The notes under the pieces are model-generated. The model was not told the origin of the DNA. It ran no database searches and worked only from the letters and a program-made list of their open reading frames with translations. This document shows, piece after piece, positions 28,145 to 37,332 of a DNA stretch of 64,000 nt. Source of the DNA: Pseudomonadota bacterium (GTDB lineage Bacteria; Desulfobacterota; Desulfobulbia; Desulfobulbales; Desulfocapsaceae); assembly GCA_023412495.1 (NCBI GenBank), contig JAEYNP010000061.1, forward strand, positions 1 to 64,000, written 5' to 3'. The translations under genes were made by a program, and so were the position numbers. Numbering within the stretch: position 1 is the first letter of the stretch; each line of letters starts with the position of its first letter.

Positions 28145-29847
28145 CAGAAGGAGACCTTGGGGTGGCAGGCCTTGCCGCAGCCGTCCGGCACATCGTTGAT
28201 CATCTTGCGGATGCCCGCATAGTCCGCGTCGGATGCGGCGATGAACCCGCCTTTCAAGTCGAAGTCGAGCTTGCCCAGGACCTTCCTGCCCTCCTCGTTG
28301 TCGGCCATGGCCAAAAGAGCCTGCTGTACCTTTCTCATCAGGGGGTAGGGAGTCTCCGGCGAGACCACCACCGGTCCAGTGGGAATGGGATCGGAGGTGG
28401 CGATGATCTTCAGACCGTAGGGCAGGTAGCGCTCCGCAGTGAACTGGCTGATCGCCCCTGCGTCGAACTCCTTGCCGATTATCTTTTTGGCCACCGTGTC
28501 GCTGTGGCCGAAATTTTTGTATTGCTGGAGATCGTCGAGGTGTATTCCCGCCATGGCGAGCATGTAACGGGGGATGAGATTTCCCGAGGTGGACCACAAG
28601 GCGCCGAAGGCGAATTTCTTGTCCACCAGCTGCAGCAGTTCCTTGATGCCGCCGTTGATATCGGTGACGATGACGCTGCGGAAGAAGGTTTCGCCCCGCT
28701 CGGTCTTCGAGCGGGCGATCGGCGGGGCGTCGAATTTTCGATAGGCATCGAGGTAGGTGAGGGGGCCGAGCAGGGCAAAGTGGATCCGGCCGCGACCGAG
28801 GCTGTCCACCACATCCTGATAGCTTTTTTCCAGGTGCAGTTCAAATTTCTCGCCGACTGTCTTGCCGAGATAATCCACCAGCGACTGGTAGCGGCTGTAG
28901 GTGGAGACCGGGTTGTCACGGGGTAAAACCCCGAAGAAGACGGTGCTCCCCTTTCCGACTTTGGCCGCTCCCTCGGAAACTGCCTCATGGGGAGTGATAC
29001 CGCTGTTGACGACGAAGGCGCTCATACCCCGGATCGAATCGTAATTGGTGTCCGGCACTTCGACAAAGCGGTCGATCCGCATCTGTTCGAGAATCTGCCT
29101 CCCTTGGTCATCCTCGTGCATGCCAAGGAAAACCCTGCGCAGATCCGCTTTCAGCTTGGGATCGACTCGCGGTGGCACCACCACCGGCGGAATGCCGAAG
29201 GGGGGCGAGCGGTGTATGACCCTGGTCTGGGCCGCATAGGGGGAGTCGGTTGCCTTCATGAAATCGTAGACAATGGAATCGACCGCGGCGCCTTCCGCCC
29301 GGTTCTTGGCGACCATCTCCACGGATTTGTTGTGGCTGTAACTATAGGAGAGTGACGAAAAAAAGTCTTCCGGTGTTTCGTTTTCCCGCGCCAGGAGATA
29401 GACGGGATAGAGACGGCCCGAATTCGACTTGGGATCGACGAAGACAAAGGATTTCCCTCGGAATTCTTCAAAGTTCTGGATCGGACTGTCCTTATGGACG
29501 ATAATGTTGGAGTGGTAGAACACGGAATCGCTGACCCGGGGCGCAACCAGCAGTTCGACCCCGAATTTCTGCTGGTCGATGACGTATGGTGAAGAACAGA
29601 TGAAGGCAACCTCCAACTGTCCGGCTTCCAGCAGGACATCGATTTCATCGTAGGTAGTCCGATGTACCATCTCCGCGGGCATTCCGAGCTTTTTACCAAG
29701 ATAATCCACCACCTGCTGGTAATACCTGACCGTGCTGACCGGGGTGATCATGCTGGCCAGTCCCGCCCGCAATATCTCCTCGGCAAAAGCCATTCGGGTG
29801 GAAAAGAGAAGAAGCAAAAACAACAACAGTCGACCGATTACCCTCAT
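28144..29847 (-). CDS. tandem PhnD-like periplasmic oxyanion-binding protein
   Basis: A 567-residue exported protein with signal peptide LLLFLLLLFSTRMAFA. Two consecutive PhnD/phosphonate-binding-like domains follow (about residues 24-290 and 305-555). Both open the same way: LRAGLASMITPVSTVRYYQQ and FFGVLPRDNPVSTYSRYQSL. Single-domain relatives (AioX, ArxX) bind arsenite or arsenate and signal to the adjacent kinase, so this is the probable sensor input. No ABC transporter genes accompany it, which argues against uptake. The tail carries Cys-G-K-A-Cys-His, which might bind a trivalent metalloid or metal. Domain doubling is unusual. A weak -10 (TATAAT, 29920-29925) lies upstream. Confidence 0.8.
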   Translation of the reverse strand: MRVIGRLLLFLLLLFSTRMAFAEEILRAGLASMITPVSTVRYYQQVVDYLGKKLGMPAEMVHRTTYDEIDVLLEAGQLEVAFICSSPYVIDQQKFGVELLVAPRVSDSVFYHSNIIVHKDSPIQNFEEFRGKSFVFVDPKSNSGRLYPVYLLARENETPEDFFSSLSYSYSHNKSVEMVAKNRAEGAAVDSIVYDFMKATDSPYAAQTRVIHRSPPFGIPPVVVPPRVDPKLKADLRRVFLGMHEDDQGRQILEQMRIDRFVEVPDTNYDSIRGMSAFVVNSGITPHEAVSEGAAKVGKGSTVFFGVLPRDNPVSTYSRYQSLVDYLGKTVGEKFELHLEKSYQDVVDSLGRGRIHFALLGPLTYLDAYRKFDAPPIARSKTERGETFFRSVIVTDINGGIKELLQLVDKKFAFGALWSTSGNLIPRYMLAMAGIHLDDLQQYKNFGHSDTVAKKIIGKEFDAGAISQFTAERYLPYGLKIIATSDPIPTGPVVVSPETPYPLMRKVQQALLAMADNEEGRKVLGKLDFDLKGGFIAASDADYAGIRKMINDVPDGCGKACHPKVSF

Positions 29848-30053
29848 AACGAATTCCTCTTTAGAAGTGGAGTGGAATGCTGATATCAGTGCAAAATCCG
29901 CTCCACCTCCATTTTGACAATTATAACGGGAAGCAGGTCAACTATGAAGGCCTGGGGAGGATAATCTGTCCCTCGGCTCTCTCGGGAGATTTCTTTCAAG
30001 TTCGGATGCAGGAAAAATAGGTGTATTTTCAGAGAAATTCATTGACTATTTCA

Positions 30054-30071
30054 TTTGGTTGTTTTACCAAA
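30054..30071 (+). promoter_or_regulatory. candidate ArsR operator upstream of arsR
   Basis: TTTGGT-TGTTTT-ACCAAA is a perfect inverted repeat with a 6-base spacer, 31 bases before the arsR start. The same half-sites and spacing recur upstream of the permease gene at 30548-30565. Autoregulation by ArsR is the simplest reading. Confidence 0.55.
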
Positions 30072-30102
30072 CAAGAAACAAACAGAGTGGGTAGAGACAA
30101 AG

Positions 30103-30426
30103 ATGACGGAAAAGGAAAAAGCATTATACGAAGCCAAAGCGAACGTGCTAAAGGCGCTGGGGCACCCAACCCGCTTGTGGATGGCCGAGCAACTTGCCGG
30201 GGGAGAGAAATGCGTTTGTGAGTTCGTCGATAAGATCGATGTTGACTTTTCAACTATATCCAAGCATTTGTCCGTACTCAAACAGGCCGGGGTAGTGGTC
30301 GATGAAAAGCGTGGGAAACAGGTCTACTACAGATTGAAGGTGCCTTGTATTCTGCAATTCATGCCGTGCATCGAGGAAGTAATTCAGGCAACGGTTCTGA
30401 CCCATATCGAGTTGCTGAAGAGGTAA
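30103..30426 (+). CDS. arsR: ArsR-family metalloregulator
   Basis: A 107-residue winged-helix repressor. The DNA-binding helix region is VDFSTISKHLSVLKQAG. The metalloid-binding pair is in KCVCEF (the ELCVC site of classic ArsR), with further cysteines at VPCILQFMPC that could supply a third thiolate. The ATG at 30103 is preferred over an upstream TTG at 30055 because the latter lies within the inverted repeat. It should repress the arsP operon and itself until As(III) or Sb(III) binds. Confidence 0.88.
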   Translation: MTEKEKALYEAKANVLKALGHPTRLWMAEQLAGGEKCVCEFVDKIDVDFSTISKHLSVLKQAGVVVDEKRGKQVYYRLKVPCILQFMPCIEEVIQATVLTHIELLKR

Positions 30427-30468
30427 GCCGTTGTAAAACTATTAATGTTTTACATAAACGGCACTCTG

Positions 30469-30491
30469 TTCAGTACCCCCTTGAGGGGTAT
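30469..30491. repeat. inverted copy of the 12.5-kb dispersed hairpin
   Basis: The 23 bases are the exact reverse complement of 12548-12570. The core TACCCCCTTGAGGGGTA is self-complementary. It lies between arsR and the permease operator. Confidence 0.6.
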
Positions 30492-30545
30492 GAGGAGCTG
30501 TAACGAAATGGGAAGTTATTTCGTAATCGGCCCCTAATTTTCTGT

Positions 30546-30567
30546 TATTTGGTCATATAACCAAATA
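30546..30567 (+). promoter_or_regulatory. candidate ArsR operator upstream of the arsP-type permease
   Basis: TATTTGGT-CATAT-A-ACCAAATA has 8-bp arms containing TTTGGT-N6-ACCAAA, identical in half-sites and spacing to the repeat before arsR. It overlaps a possible -10 (TATAAC) and ends 19 bases before the permease ATG. Confidence 0.6.
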
Positions 30568-30586
30568 TCCAAGGGTGAAGTATATT

Positions 30587-31891
30587 ATGGAGTGGATAAA
30601 AGAATGGAAATACCTCCTGGCCATTATCGTGGTTTTTGCAGGATGCTTCTTCCTTCCGGTGGGTACTGTGCGTTTTGATACGTCCATCCTGGAAGCCTTT
30701 CATCTGGTCAAATGGTATGCCCGCGAGCATGTGCTGCTCTGCCTGGTTCCGGCTTTTTTTATTGCCGGCGCGATCGGGGTCTTCATCAGCCAGGCGTCGG
30801 TCATGAAATACCTGGGCGCGGGAGCGAACAAATTTTTGGCTTACGGGGTCGCCTCGGTATCCGGAGCAATCCTTGCGGTCTGCTCCTGCACCATCCTGCC
30901 GCTTTTTGCCGGCATCTACAAGATGGGCGCAGGCCTCGGTCCGGCTTCCGCCTTCCTCTATTCCGGACCGGCGATCAACGTCCTGGCCATCATCCTCACC
31001 GCCCGCATCCTCGGCCCGGAGATGGGCATAGCTCGGGCGGTGGGGGCGGTCGTCTTCAGTATTGTCATCGGCGCTGCGATGGCCTTTATTTTCCGCAAGG
31101 AGGAAAAAGAGAAGCTGGCCATTAAAATGGCCATGCCCGCCGAAGAAGCTCAGCGGCCGCTCTGGCAGACCAGTCTCTATTTCGCCGCGATGATCGGTAT
31201 CCTGGTTTTCGCCAACTGGGGCAGGCCGGAGGAAAGTACCGGCGCCTGGGCGGCAATCTATAACGCCAAATGGTATATCACTTCCGGATTCGCCGCAGTA
31301 TTCTGTCTCATGTTGATCTCCTGGTTCAACATGGCTGCCTGGAAAGTCGGGGCCATGGCGCTCCCGGTCGTCGTGCTTGCCTTGTGGCTCCCCGATCAGC
31401 CGCTCGTTGCCTTTACCGCCGGTTTCATCGGCCTGTCCGTCTTTACCAGCACCGACAAGGGAGAGAGCGGCGCCTGGTTTGCTTCATCCTGGACCTTCGC
31501 CAAGCAGATCCTCCCCCCCCTGCTGTTCGGCGTGCTGGTGGCAGGGGTCCTGCTTGGCCGGGTCGGTCACGAAGGCTTGATCCCTTCGGAATGGATCGCC
31601 AGAGCTGTCGGCGGCAACTCACTTTTTGCCAACCTTTTTGCCTCGTTTGCAGGGGCATTCATGTATTTCGCTACGCTTACCGAAGTGCCGATCCTGCAAG
31701 GCCTGATCGGCAACGGCATGGGCAAGGGCCCCGCGCTCGCCTTATTGCTGGCCGGGCCGGCGCTCAGCCTGCCGAGCATGCTGGTGATCAACAGCGTTCT
31801 CGGAATCAAGAAAACGGTTGTTTTCGTCAGTCTGGTCATCTGCATGGCAAGCTTCAGCGGCCTTCTCTTCGGTATGTTTATCAACTCTTAA
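30587..31891 (+). CDS. arsP: ArsP/DUF318-type permease
   Basis: A 434-residue membrane protein with about ten hydrophobic helices. The diagnostic segments are AVCSCTILPLFAGIYKMGAG and LYSGPAINVLAIILTARI, typical of the DUF318/YraQ permeases that include ArsP. ArsP exports trivalent organoarsenicals; the Cys pair in CSCT may contact the metalloid. The ATG at 30587 follows AAGGGTGA; a GTG at 30575 is the alternative. Its place behind ArsR and its operator supports a metalloid-export role, while substrate identity is inferred. Confidence 0.8.
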   Translation: MEWIKEWKYLLAIIVVFAGCFFLPVGTVRFDTSILEAFHLVKWYAREHVLLCLVPAFFIAGAIGVFISQASVMKYLGAGANKFLAYGVASVSGAILAVCSCTILPLFAGIYKMGAGLGPASAFLYSGPAINVLAIILTARILGPEMGIARAVGAVVFSIVIGAAMAFIFRKEEKEKLAIKMAMPAEEAQRPLWQTSLYFAAMIGILVFANWGRPEESTGAWAAIYNAKWYITSGFAAVFCLMLISWFNMAAWKVGAMALPVVVLALWLPDQPLVAFTAGFIGLSVFTSTDKGESGAWFASSWTFAKQILPPLLFGVLVAGVLLGRVGHEGLIPSEWIARAVGGNSLFANLFASFAGAFMYFATLTEVPILQGLIGNGMGKGPALALLLAGPALSLPSMLVINSVLGIKKTVVFVSLVICMASFSGLLFGMFINS

Positions 31892-31914
31892 CTCATAAAC
31901 ATTGGAGGAAAAAG

Positions 31915-32145
31915 ATGAAGATTCAAGTTCTTGGTCCTGGTTGCGCCAAATGCACCCAATTGGCGGAAAACGTGGCAACCGCTGCCAGGGAACTCGGTAT
32001 CGAGTATGAAATGCAAAAGGTCGTCGATTTCAACCAGATCATGTCCTTCGGAGTGATGATGACTCCGGCCCTGGTGGTCGACGGCGAAGTGAAATGTGTC
32101 GGCAAGGTGCCTTCCCTGACGGAGCTCAAGGGTATGTTCAAATAA
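31915..32145 (+). CDS. small thioredoxin-like CxxC protein
   Basis: A 76-residue glutaredoxin/thioredoxin-fold protein of the redox-active disulfide protein 2 type. It starts MKIQVLGPGCAKCTQLAENV, with the redox motif CAKC and the later cis-Pro MMTPALVVDG. A perfect GGAGG lies eight bases before the ATG. These small proteins are commonly found next to DUF318 permeases in arsenic clusters and may supply reductant or pass a metalloid to the pump. Confidence 0.88.
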   Translation: MKIQVLGPGCAKCTQLAENVATAARELGIEYEMQKVVDFNQIMSFGVMMTPALVVDGEVKCVGKVPSLTELKGMFK

Positions 32146-32150
32146 TGATG

Positions 32151-32200
32151 GACTTTTTCCAGAGCCCATCTCCACGGGTTGGAGCACTTTTTACGGCTTC
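32151..32200. repeat. partial copy of the 15.4-kb MITE-like element
   Basis: GACTTTTTCCAGAGCCCATC followed by TCCACGGGTTGGAGCACTTT closely matches 15484-15529. It lies between the small CxxC gene and the DGC-domain gene. Confidence 0.6.
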
Positions 32201-32237
32201 ATCAAATAATGACATAAAGTCAAAGGAGAAAAAACAG

Positions 32238-32624
32238 ATGATACCGATGCAGGCAGGGTGCAGTTGCAGTTGCGGCGTAAGCAAAGGACCCAGGGCGATA
32301 TTTTCCTGCTCAGGTTCCGCAGATGTTGGGGAACTCGCGGACCGGACGGCGAGAAAGCTGACGGAGAGAGGCAAGGGGAAGATGTTTTGTCTCGCGGGGA
32401 TAGGCGGCAAAGTCAGCGGCATAGTCAAATCGACAGAGGCGGCGATATCAATCCTGGCAATCGACGGCTGCGCCCTCGACTGCGCCAGGAAGACCCTCCA
32501 GGAAGCGGGATTCAAGAGAGTCAACCATATCCGGTTGTCCGATATGGGCTTTGATAAAGGCAAGACCGCCGTCAATGAAGCAAGCATCTCACAAGTCATG
32601 CACAAGGCGGAAATATATCTGTAG
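32238..32624 (+). CDS. DGC-domain putative zinc-binding protein
   Basis: A 128-residue protein with a cysteine-rich N-terminus (GCSCSCGV), IFSCSGSADVG, and the family hallmark AIDGCALDCARK. DGC-domain proteins are small cysteine-rich proteins of unknown mechanism, often encoded with thioredoxins and metalloid genes. An AAAGGAG ribosome-binding site lies eight bases before the ATG. The cysteine wealth fits thiol-based binding of zinc or trivalent arsenic; this is inference. Confidence 0.8.
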   Translation: MIPMQAGCSCSCGVSKGPRAIFSCSGSADVGELADRTARKLTERGKGKMFCLAGIGGKVSGIVKSTEAAISILAIDGCALDCARKTLQEAGFKRVNHIRLSDMGFDKGKTAVNEASISQVMHKAEIYL

Positions 32625-32775
32625 CAAGGGCCTGACGTGGACTTGTTGCGAGGGTGGGGCTTCCTTTCTCCAGAAAAATGGCGGAGGAGTCCTTCCCTGG
32701 CAGATGATCAAAGAATTGGATGCACCTCCGGTTTTAGGGTGCCGGCAAAACTTCATTCTCATGCGAGGAACAAAC

Positions 32776-33159
32776 GTGAAAATTCATATCCCGAAAACTG
32801 TGACTCTTGCAGCTTTTCTCTTGTTTTTTACTATAAGTCAGGCAGTTGCCGCCGATTCGGCGCTCCTACAGGCACCGGTTCCCGGAATGGTTACCATGGT
32901 TGACATTGGCGCCAAGAAATGCATCCCATGTAAAATGATGGCGCCCATTATTGAAGAGTTGGAGAAGGAATACCAGGGCAAAGCGGCGATCGTCTTCATC
33001 GATGTCTGGGAGAATCCTTCCGCCGGGAACAAATTCGGGATTCAAGTTATTCCCACGCAGATATTCTATACTGCGGAGGGCAGGGAAGTGTTGAGGCACC
33101 AGGGCTTCCTGGACAAGGACTCGATTGTCGCCGAGTTGCGGAAACTGGGAGTGCAATAG
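32776..33159 (+). CDS. exported thioredoxin-family protein
   Basis: A 127-residue protein starting at a GTG with AGGA six bases upstream. A signal peptide (IPKTVTLAAFLLFFTISQAVA) precedes a thioredoxin domain with active site KKCIPCKMM and the cis-Pro QVIPTQIFY. It probably works in the periplasm. Its stop is three bases before a CcdA-like gene, so the pair forms a transmembrane electron relay of the CcdA/thioredoxin kind. Confidence 0.88.
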   Translation: MKIHIPKTVTLAAFLLFFTISQAVAADSALLQAPVPGMVTMVDIGAKKCIPCKMMAPIIEELEKEYQGKAAIVFIDVWENPSAGNKFGIQVIPTQIFYTAEGREVLRHQGFLDKDSIVAELRKLGVQ

Positions 33160-33162
33160 CCT

Positions 33163-33867
33163 ATGGACCAGCTCTTTCTTGCCATCAATTCCTGGATGAG
33201 CGAGGGCCTGCTGTTCGGTGCCCTGGGTTGTTTTCTCTGGGGCATGGTAAGCGTTCTCTTCAGCCCCTGCCATCTCGCCTCCATCCCGCTCATCATCGGT
33301 TATGTCGGCGGCCAGAACCATTTGGTCGAAGGCCGCAAAGCGACGCTTTATGCAGTTGTTTTCACCGCCGGGCTCTTCATGACTATCGCTGTTATCGGTG
33401 TCGTCTGTTCGCTTCTCGGGCGGATGCTCGGTGATGTAGGCCCCTATTGGACCATCGCTATCGGCCTGCTCCTGGTCTGGGTCGCCCTCGATATGCTGGG
33501 GGTGGCGAAATGCTCCATGCAGAGCGGCCTCATGGCCAAATTGACTCTGAAAGGACTCCCCGGCGCCTTTATCCTCGGTCTCGCCTATGGGGTGCTCTCC
33601 GGCTCCTGCACCTTCGGCTTTATTGCCCCCATCCTCGCGATCATTTCCGTACAGGACAGATTGATCACCGGAGTTGCCTTCATTCTGCTCTTCGCCGTCG
33701 GTCACTGTATCCCGATCGTTCTTGCCGGCAGTTCGACCGCGATGGTTAAAAACCTCCTTGTCAACAGTTCCTGGCAGCAGGGCGGCAGGCTCTTCAGAAG
33801 ACTGGCCGGGACGATGATCGCCCTGTTAGGTGCTTATTTTGTAGTGAATCCCTTTCTCCCTTCCTGA
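33163..33867 (+). CDS. CcdA/DsbD-like transmembrane thiol-electron carrier
   Basis: A 234-residue protein of six predicted helices with the two conserved cysteine motifs of the CcdA family: VLFSPCHLASIPLIIG and LSGSCTFGFIAPILA. It should carry electrons from cytoplasmic thioredoxin to the periplasmic thioredoxin encoded just upstream. In the arsenic context it may keep thiols reduced outside the membrane. It is the last gene of the arsP operon; 190 bases separate it from nuoA. Confidence 0.85.
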   Translation: MDQLFLAINSWMSEGLLFGALGCFLWGMVSVLFSPCHLASIPLIIGYVGGQNHLVEGRKATLYAVVFTAGLFMTIAVIGVVCSLLGRMLGDVGPYWTIAIGLLLVWVALDMLGVAKCSMQSGLMAKLTLKGLPGAFILGLAYGVLSGSCTFGFIAPILAIISVQDRLITGVAFILLFAVGHCIPIVLAGSSTAMVKNLLVNSSWQQGGRLFRRLAGTMIALLGAYFVVNPFLPS

Positions 33868-34057
33868 AATTGCCGGGCGATAAAATTTGCATTAATCTGT
33901 TCGACATTGTATCCTGACGAGTAATATATCAGACGATTAAAGACCGGGAAAGTTGCTTTCCCGACAACTCCAAAAACGACCAACACACCAGCCATATATT
34001 TGAAACAATAGAATTTTCCGTATTCAAGTAGGTTAGCTTTTCTCCCAAAAGGATTAT

Positions 34058-34453
34058 ATGCAACCGCTGCCCGAATACTATCCCCTTCTCTTCTATACAT
34101 TCGCCACCCTGGTCCTGGTCGGCATCATGCTGCTGGGCGCCTGGTGGCTGGGGAGCAAGAAAGCCAACCCAAACAAGGCGATTGCCTACGAATCGGGCGT
34201 CATTCCCACCGGTACGGCCCGGGTTCCCCTGTTCATCCCGTTCTATCTGGTCGCCATCTTCTTCATCGTCTTCGACGTGGAGACCGCCTTCATCTTCACC
34301 TGGGCCGTGGCCTGGGACCAGCTGGGTGTGCCGGGGATGCTCCACATCACCTTCTTCATCGTCGCCCTGCTGCTGGGGCTGGTCTGGCTATGGCTCAGGG
34401 GCGGGCTCGATTGGGGTCCCTCCCGGACCCGGAGGGGGGATGATGAAGCCTGA
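34058..34453 (+). CDS. nuoA: NADH-quinone oxidoreductase subunit A
   Basis: A 131-residue protein with three membrane helices. The conserved loop [20 protein letters not shown] and the [12 protein letters not shown] segment are diagnostic of NuoA. It is the first gene of a canonical-order complex I operon. AAGGA lies before the ATG, and the 3' end overlaps the nuoBCD start by 14 bases. Confidence 0.95.
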   Translation: MQPLPEYYPLLFYTFATLVLVGIMLLGAWWLGSKKANPNKAIAYESGVIPTGTARVPLFIPFYLVAIFFIVFDVETAFIFTWAVAWDQLGVPGMLHITFFIVALLLGLVWLWLRGGLDWGPSRTRRGDDEA

Positions 34454-36815
34454 CATCCCGAATAACGTCATTCTCACCCGCCTCGACGACATCATCAACT
34501 GGAGCCGGGCCAACTCGCTCTGGCCGCTCTTCTGGGGGCTTTCCTGCTGCTTCGTCGAAATGATGGCGGCCTTCACCTCCCGCCACGACATCGCCCGCTT
34601 CGGCGCAGAAGTGCTCCGAGGGTCACCGCGCGAAGCGGACCTGATGGTGACATCGGGCACCATCTTCAAGAAAATGACCCCCTCCATCGTCCGCCTCTGG
34701 GAGCAGATGCCCGAGCCGCGCTGGCTGGTATCCATGGGGAGCTGCTCCAACTCGGGCGGCATGTACGATGTCTACAGCGTCGTCCAGGGGATCAACCAGA
34801 TCCTGCCGGTGGATGTTTACATCCCCGGCTGTCCGCCGCGGCCGGAGGCCTTCCTCCAGGGTCTGATCATGCTCCAGGAGAAGATCAGGAAGGAAGAGCG
34901 CCCAGCCCGGCTGGTTCTGCACCTGCCTGGCGGAACGGAGGGGACGCAGGGGACGGTGCTGGTCGACGGCGTAAGCAAGTCCCGGGATACCCGCGGCCCC
35001 GGCATGGCCGGAATCCCCAAGCGCGGGACGTCGGTGCGCCAGCCGCACTTCTATCTGTCCCGCAGCGAGGACATGTGGCGGCCGCCGGCAGTGCGCCACG
35101 ACTATCCCAATTTCGGTCTTTCCGGGGAGCTGGAAGCAGCCTTCGGAGGACGGGTGAAGGTGGACGAGGCGGCGACCGACATGCTCACCTACCGTGCTCC
35201 GGCGGAGATCGTCCCGGAGGTGCTGTCCTTTCTGAAACGTCGCCGCACCAACCCCTTCCGGCGGCTCGAGGACATCGCCGCGGTCGACGAATCCTGCCGC
35301 CGTGATCGGGAGAAATTCCCGGATTTCACCCTCAACTACCACCTGCTCTGCTTCGAGACGCCCGGCTACGTCCGCATAAAGTCGGAGCTCACCGGCAAAT
35401 ACCCGGAGGTGCCGAGCGTGACCTCGGTCTTTCCGGCGGCCAACTGGTACGAGCGTGAGGCCTACGACATGTTCGGCATCCGCTTCGCGGGACATCCGAA
35501 GCTCCGGCGCATCCTCATGCCGCCGGACTGGGAGGGCCATCCCCTGCGCAAGGAGCATCCCTTTCAGGCGACCGAAATGGCCCCCTACACCATCGATGAC
35601 GCGCGTCGCCACCAGTCGCTTGCCGCCGTCGAATACTTCGAGCGCATCGACGAAGAGACCCTCATCCTCAACCTCGGCCCGCAGCACCCCGGCACCCACG
35701 GCATCATCCGCTTCATGCTGAAACTGAAGGGCGAGGAGATCGTCGATATGGACACCGACATCGGCTATCACCACCGGGCGGCGGAAAAGATCGGCGAACG
35801 GCAGAGCTGGCACCAGTTCATCCCCTATACCGACCGGATCGACTACCTGGCCGGCGTCCAGAACAACATGGCTTACCTGACCAGCGTCGAGCAGCTCTGC
35901 AACATCGAGGTGCCGGAGCGGGCCATTTACATCCGGGTGATGCTGGCCGAGCTCTTCCGCATCGCCAACCACCTCGTCTATTGGGGCACCTATGCCGCCG
36001 ACGTCGGCGCCATGACTCCGGTGTTCTACATGTTCACCGACCGGGAGAAGATCTTCGACATCATCGAGACGATCACCGGAGGCCGAATGCACCCGGCCTG
36101 GTTCCGCATCGGCGGGGTCACGGAGGACCTGCCTCAGGGCTGGGAAGAGACGGTGCGGGATTTCCTCGCCTGGATGCCCGGCCGCTTGAAGGATTACGAC
36201 GATCTCCTGAAGGAAAACCCGATCTTCAAGGCCCGCCTCAAGGGTGTCGGGGCGATCACCTTGGACGATGCCATGGAATGGGGAGTGAGCGGCCCCAACC
36301 TGCGGGCCTGCGGTTTTGACTGGGACCTGCGCCGGAAGATGCCCTATGGCGGCTACGACCGCTTCGATTTCGATATCGCCGTCGCCGAGGGCGGGGATTG
36401 CTGGGCCCGATATCAGGTCCGGGTGGAGGAGATCCGCCAGTCGCTCAGGATCATCGAGCAGTGCCTTGCGAACATGCCGGACGGCCGCTGGATCACCGAC
36501 GACTACCGTTACGTCCTGCCGCAGAAACGCGACACCCTGCAGGACATCGAGTCGCTGATCCACCATTTTGTCAATTCCACCCGCGGCATGGCTCCGCCCA
36601 GGGGCGAAAACTACCGCGCCACCGAGGCGCCTAAGGGGGAATGCGGCTACTTCGCGGTTTCGGAAGGCTTGAACATCCCGTACCGGATGCGGATCCGCAC
36701 CCCGAGCTTTGCGCACATCCAGGCTCTGCCGGTGATGAGCAAAGGATGGCTGATCGCAGACTTTCTTGCCATCCTTGGCTCTATAGACTTCGTGCTGGCG
36801 GACGTGGACAGGTGA
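34440..36815 (+). CDS. nuoBCD: fused NADH-quinone oxidoreductase subunits B, C and D
   Basis: One 791-residue polypeptide carries three subunits. Residues 1-165 are NuoB with the N2-cluster cysteines in [17 protein letters not shown] and PGCPPRPEA. About residues 210-390 are NuoC ([24 protein letters not shown]). The rest is NuoD, with [25 protein letters not shown] and the C-terminal LADVDR. NuoCD fusions are common and the triple fusion much less so. The start is the ATG at 34440 after GGAGGGGGG, overlapping nuoA. It forms the quinone-binding connecting module. Confidence 0.95.
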   Translation: MMKPDIPNNVILTRLDDIINWSRANSLWPLFWGLSCCFVEMMAAFTSRHDIARFGAEVLRGSPREADLMVTSGTIFKKMTPSIVRLWEQMPEPRWLVSMGSCSNSGGMYDVYSVVQGINQILPVDVYIPGCPPRPEAFLQGLIMLQEKIRKEERPARLVLHLPGGTEGTQGTVLVDGVSKSRDTRGPGMAGIPKRGTSVRQPHFYLSRSEDMWRPPAVRHDYPNFGLSGELEAAFGGRVKVDEAATDMLTYRAPAEIVPEVLSFLKRRRTNPFRRLEDIAAVDESCRRDREKFPDFTLNYHLLCFETPGYVRIKSELTGKYPEVPSVTSVFPAANWYEREAYDMFGIRFAGHPKLRRILMPPDWEGHPLRKEHPFQATEMAPYTIDDARRHQSLAAVEYFERIDEETLILNLGPQHPGTHGIIRFMLKLKGEEIVDMDTDIGYHHRAAEKIGERQSWHQFIPYTDRIDYLAGVQNNMAYLTSVEQLCNIEVPERAIYIRVMLAELFRIANHLVYWGTYAADVGAMTPVFYMFTDREKIFDIIETITGGRMHPAWFRIGGVTEDLPQGWEETVRDFLAWMPGRLKDYDDLLKENPIFKARLKGVGAITLDDAMEWGVSGPNLRACGFDWDLRRKMPYGGYDRFDFDIAVAEGGDCWARYQVRVEEIRQSLRIIEQCLANMPDGRWITDDYRYVLPQKRDTLQDIESLIHHFVNSTRGMAPPRGENYRATEAPKGECGYFAVSEGLNIPYRMRIRTPSFAHIQALPVMSKGWLIADFLAILGSIDFVLADVDR

Positions 36816-36819
36816 AAAA

Positions 36820-37332
36820 ATGATACCGCAACAGCTGAAAACGGCGCTTGCCGAACATATCGCCGCCGCGGTCACCCGGCGGGAAGCGGCGGTGACGGTG
36901 ATGAAGGAACTGCAGCGCCACTACGGCTGGCTGACCGACGAGGCGGTCGGAGAGGCCGCGGAGCTGCTCGGCCTGTCCCCGCTGGAGGTAGAGGAACTGG
37001 CCACCTTTTACGAGATGATCTATCGCCGGCCCGTGGGCAGACGGGTGGTCCACGTCTGCGACTCCATCTCCTGCTGGGCCATGGGGGGCGAGAGCCTGCT
37101 TGCCCAGCTTGCCGCCCGGCTGTCCGTCCCGGTGGGCGGCACGGACGCGGAGGGCATGTTTACCCTCCTGCCCTGCGCCTGCCTGGGCAACTGCGGCGAG
37201 GCGCCGACCATGATGATCGGGGAGAACATCTACGGCAGGCTGACCTTGGAGACGGCCCTTGAGATTCTCCAGCGGGAAAGGGAGGCTGCCATTCAGAAGC
37301 CGGAAGGTCAGAAACCAGAAAGTCAGAAATAG
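36820..37332 (+). CDS. nuoE: NADH-quinone oxidoreductase subunit E, C-terminus extended by a repeat
   Basis: A 170-residue thioredoxin-fold subunit carrying a [2Fe-2S] cluster with ligands in CDSISCW and CACLGNC. It begins five bases after the nuoBCD stop. The last 12 or so residues (IQKPEGQKPESQK) are encoded by one copy of the repeat that fills the gap to nuoF, so the native C-terminus appears to have been overwritten. NuoE with NuoF forms the NADH-oxidising tip. Confidence 0.93.
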   Translation: MIPQQLKTALAEHIAAAVTRREAAVTVMKELQRHYGWLTDEAVGEAAELLGLSPLEVEELATFYEMIYRRPVGRRVVHVCDSISCWAMGGESLLAQLAARLSVPVGGTDAEGMFTLLPCACLGNCGEAPTMMIGENIYGRLTLETALEILQREREAAIQKPEGQKPESQK

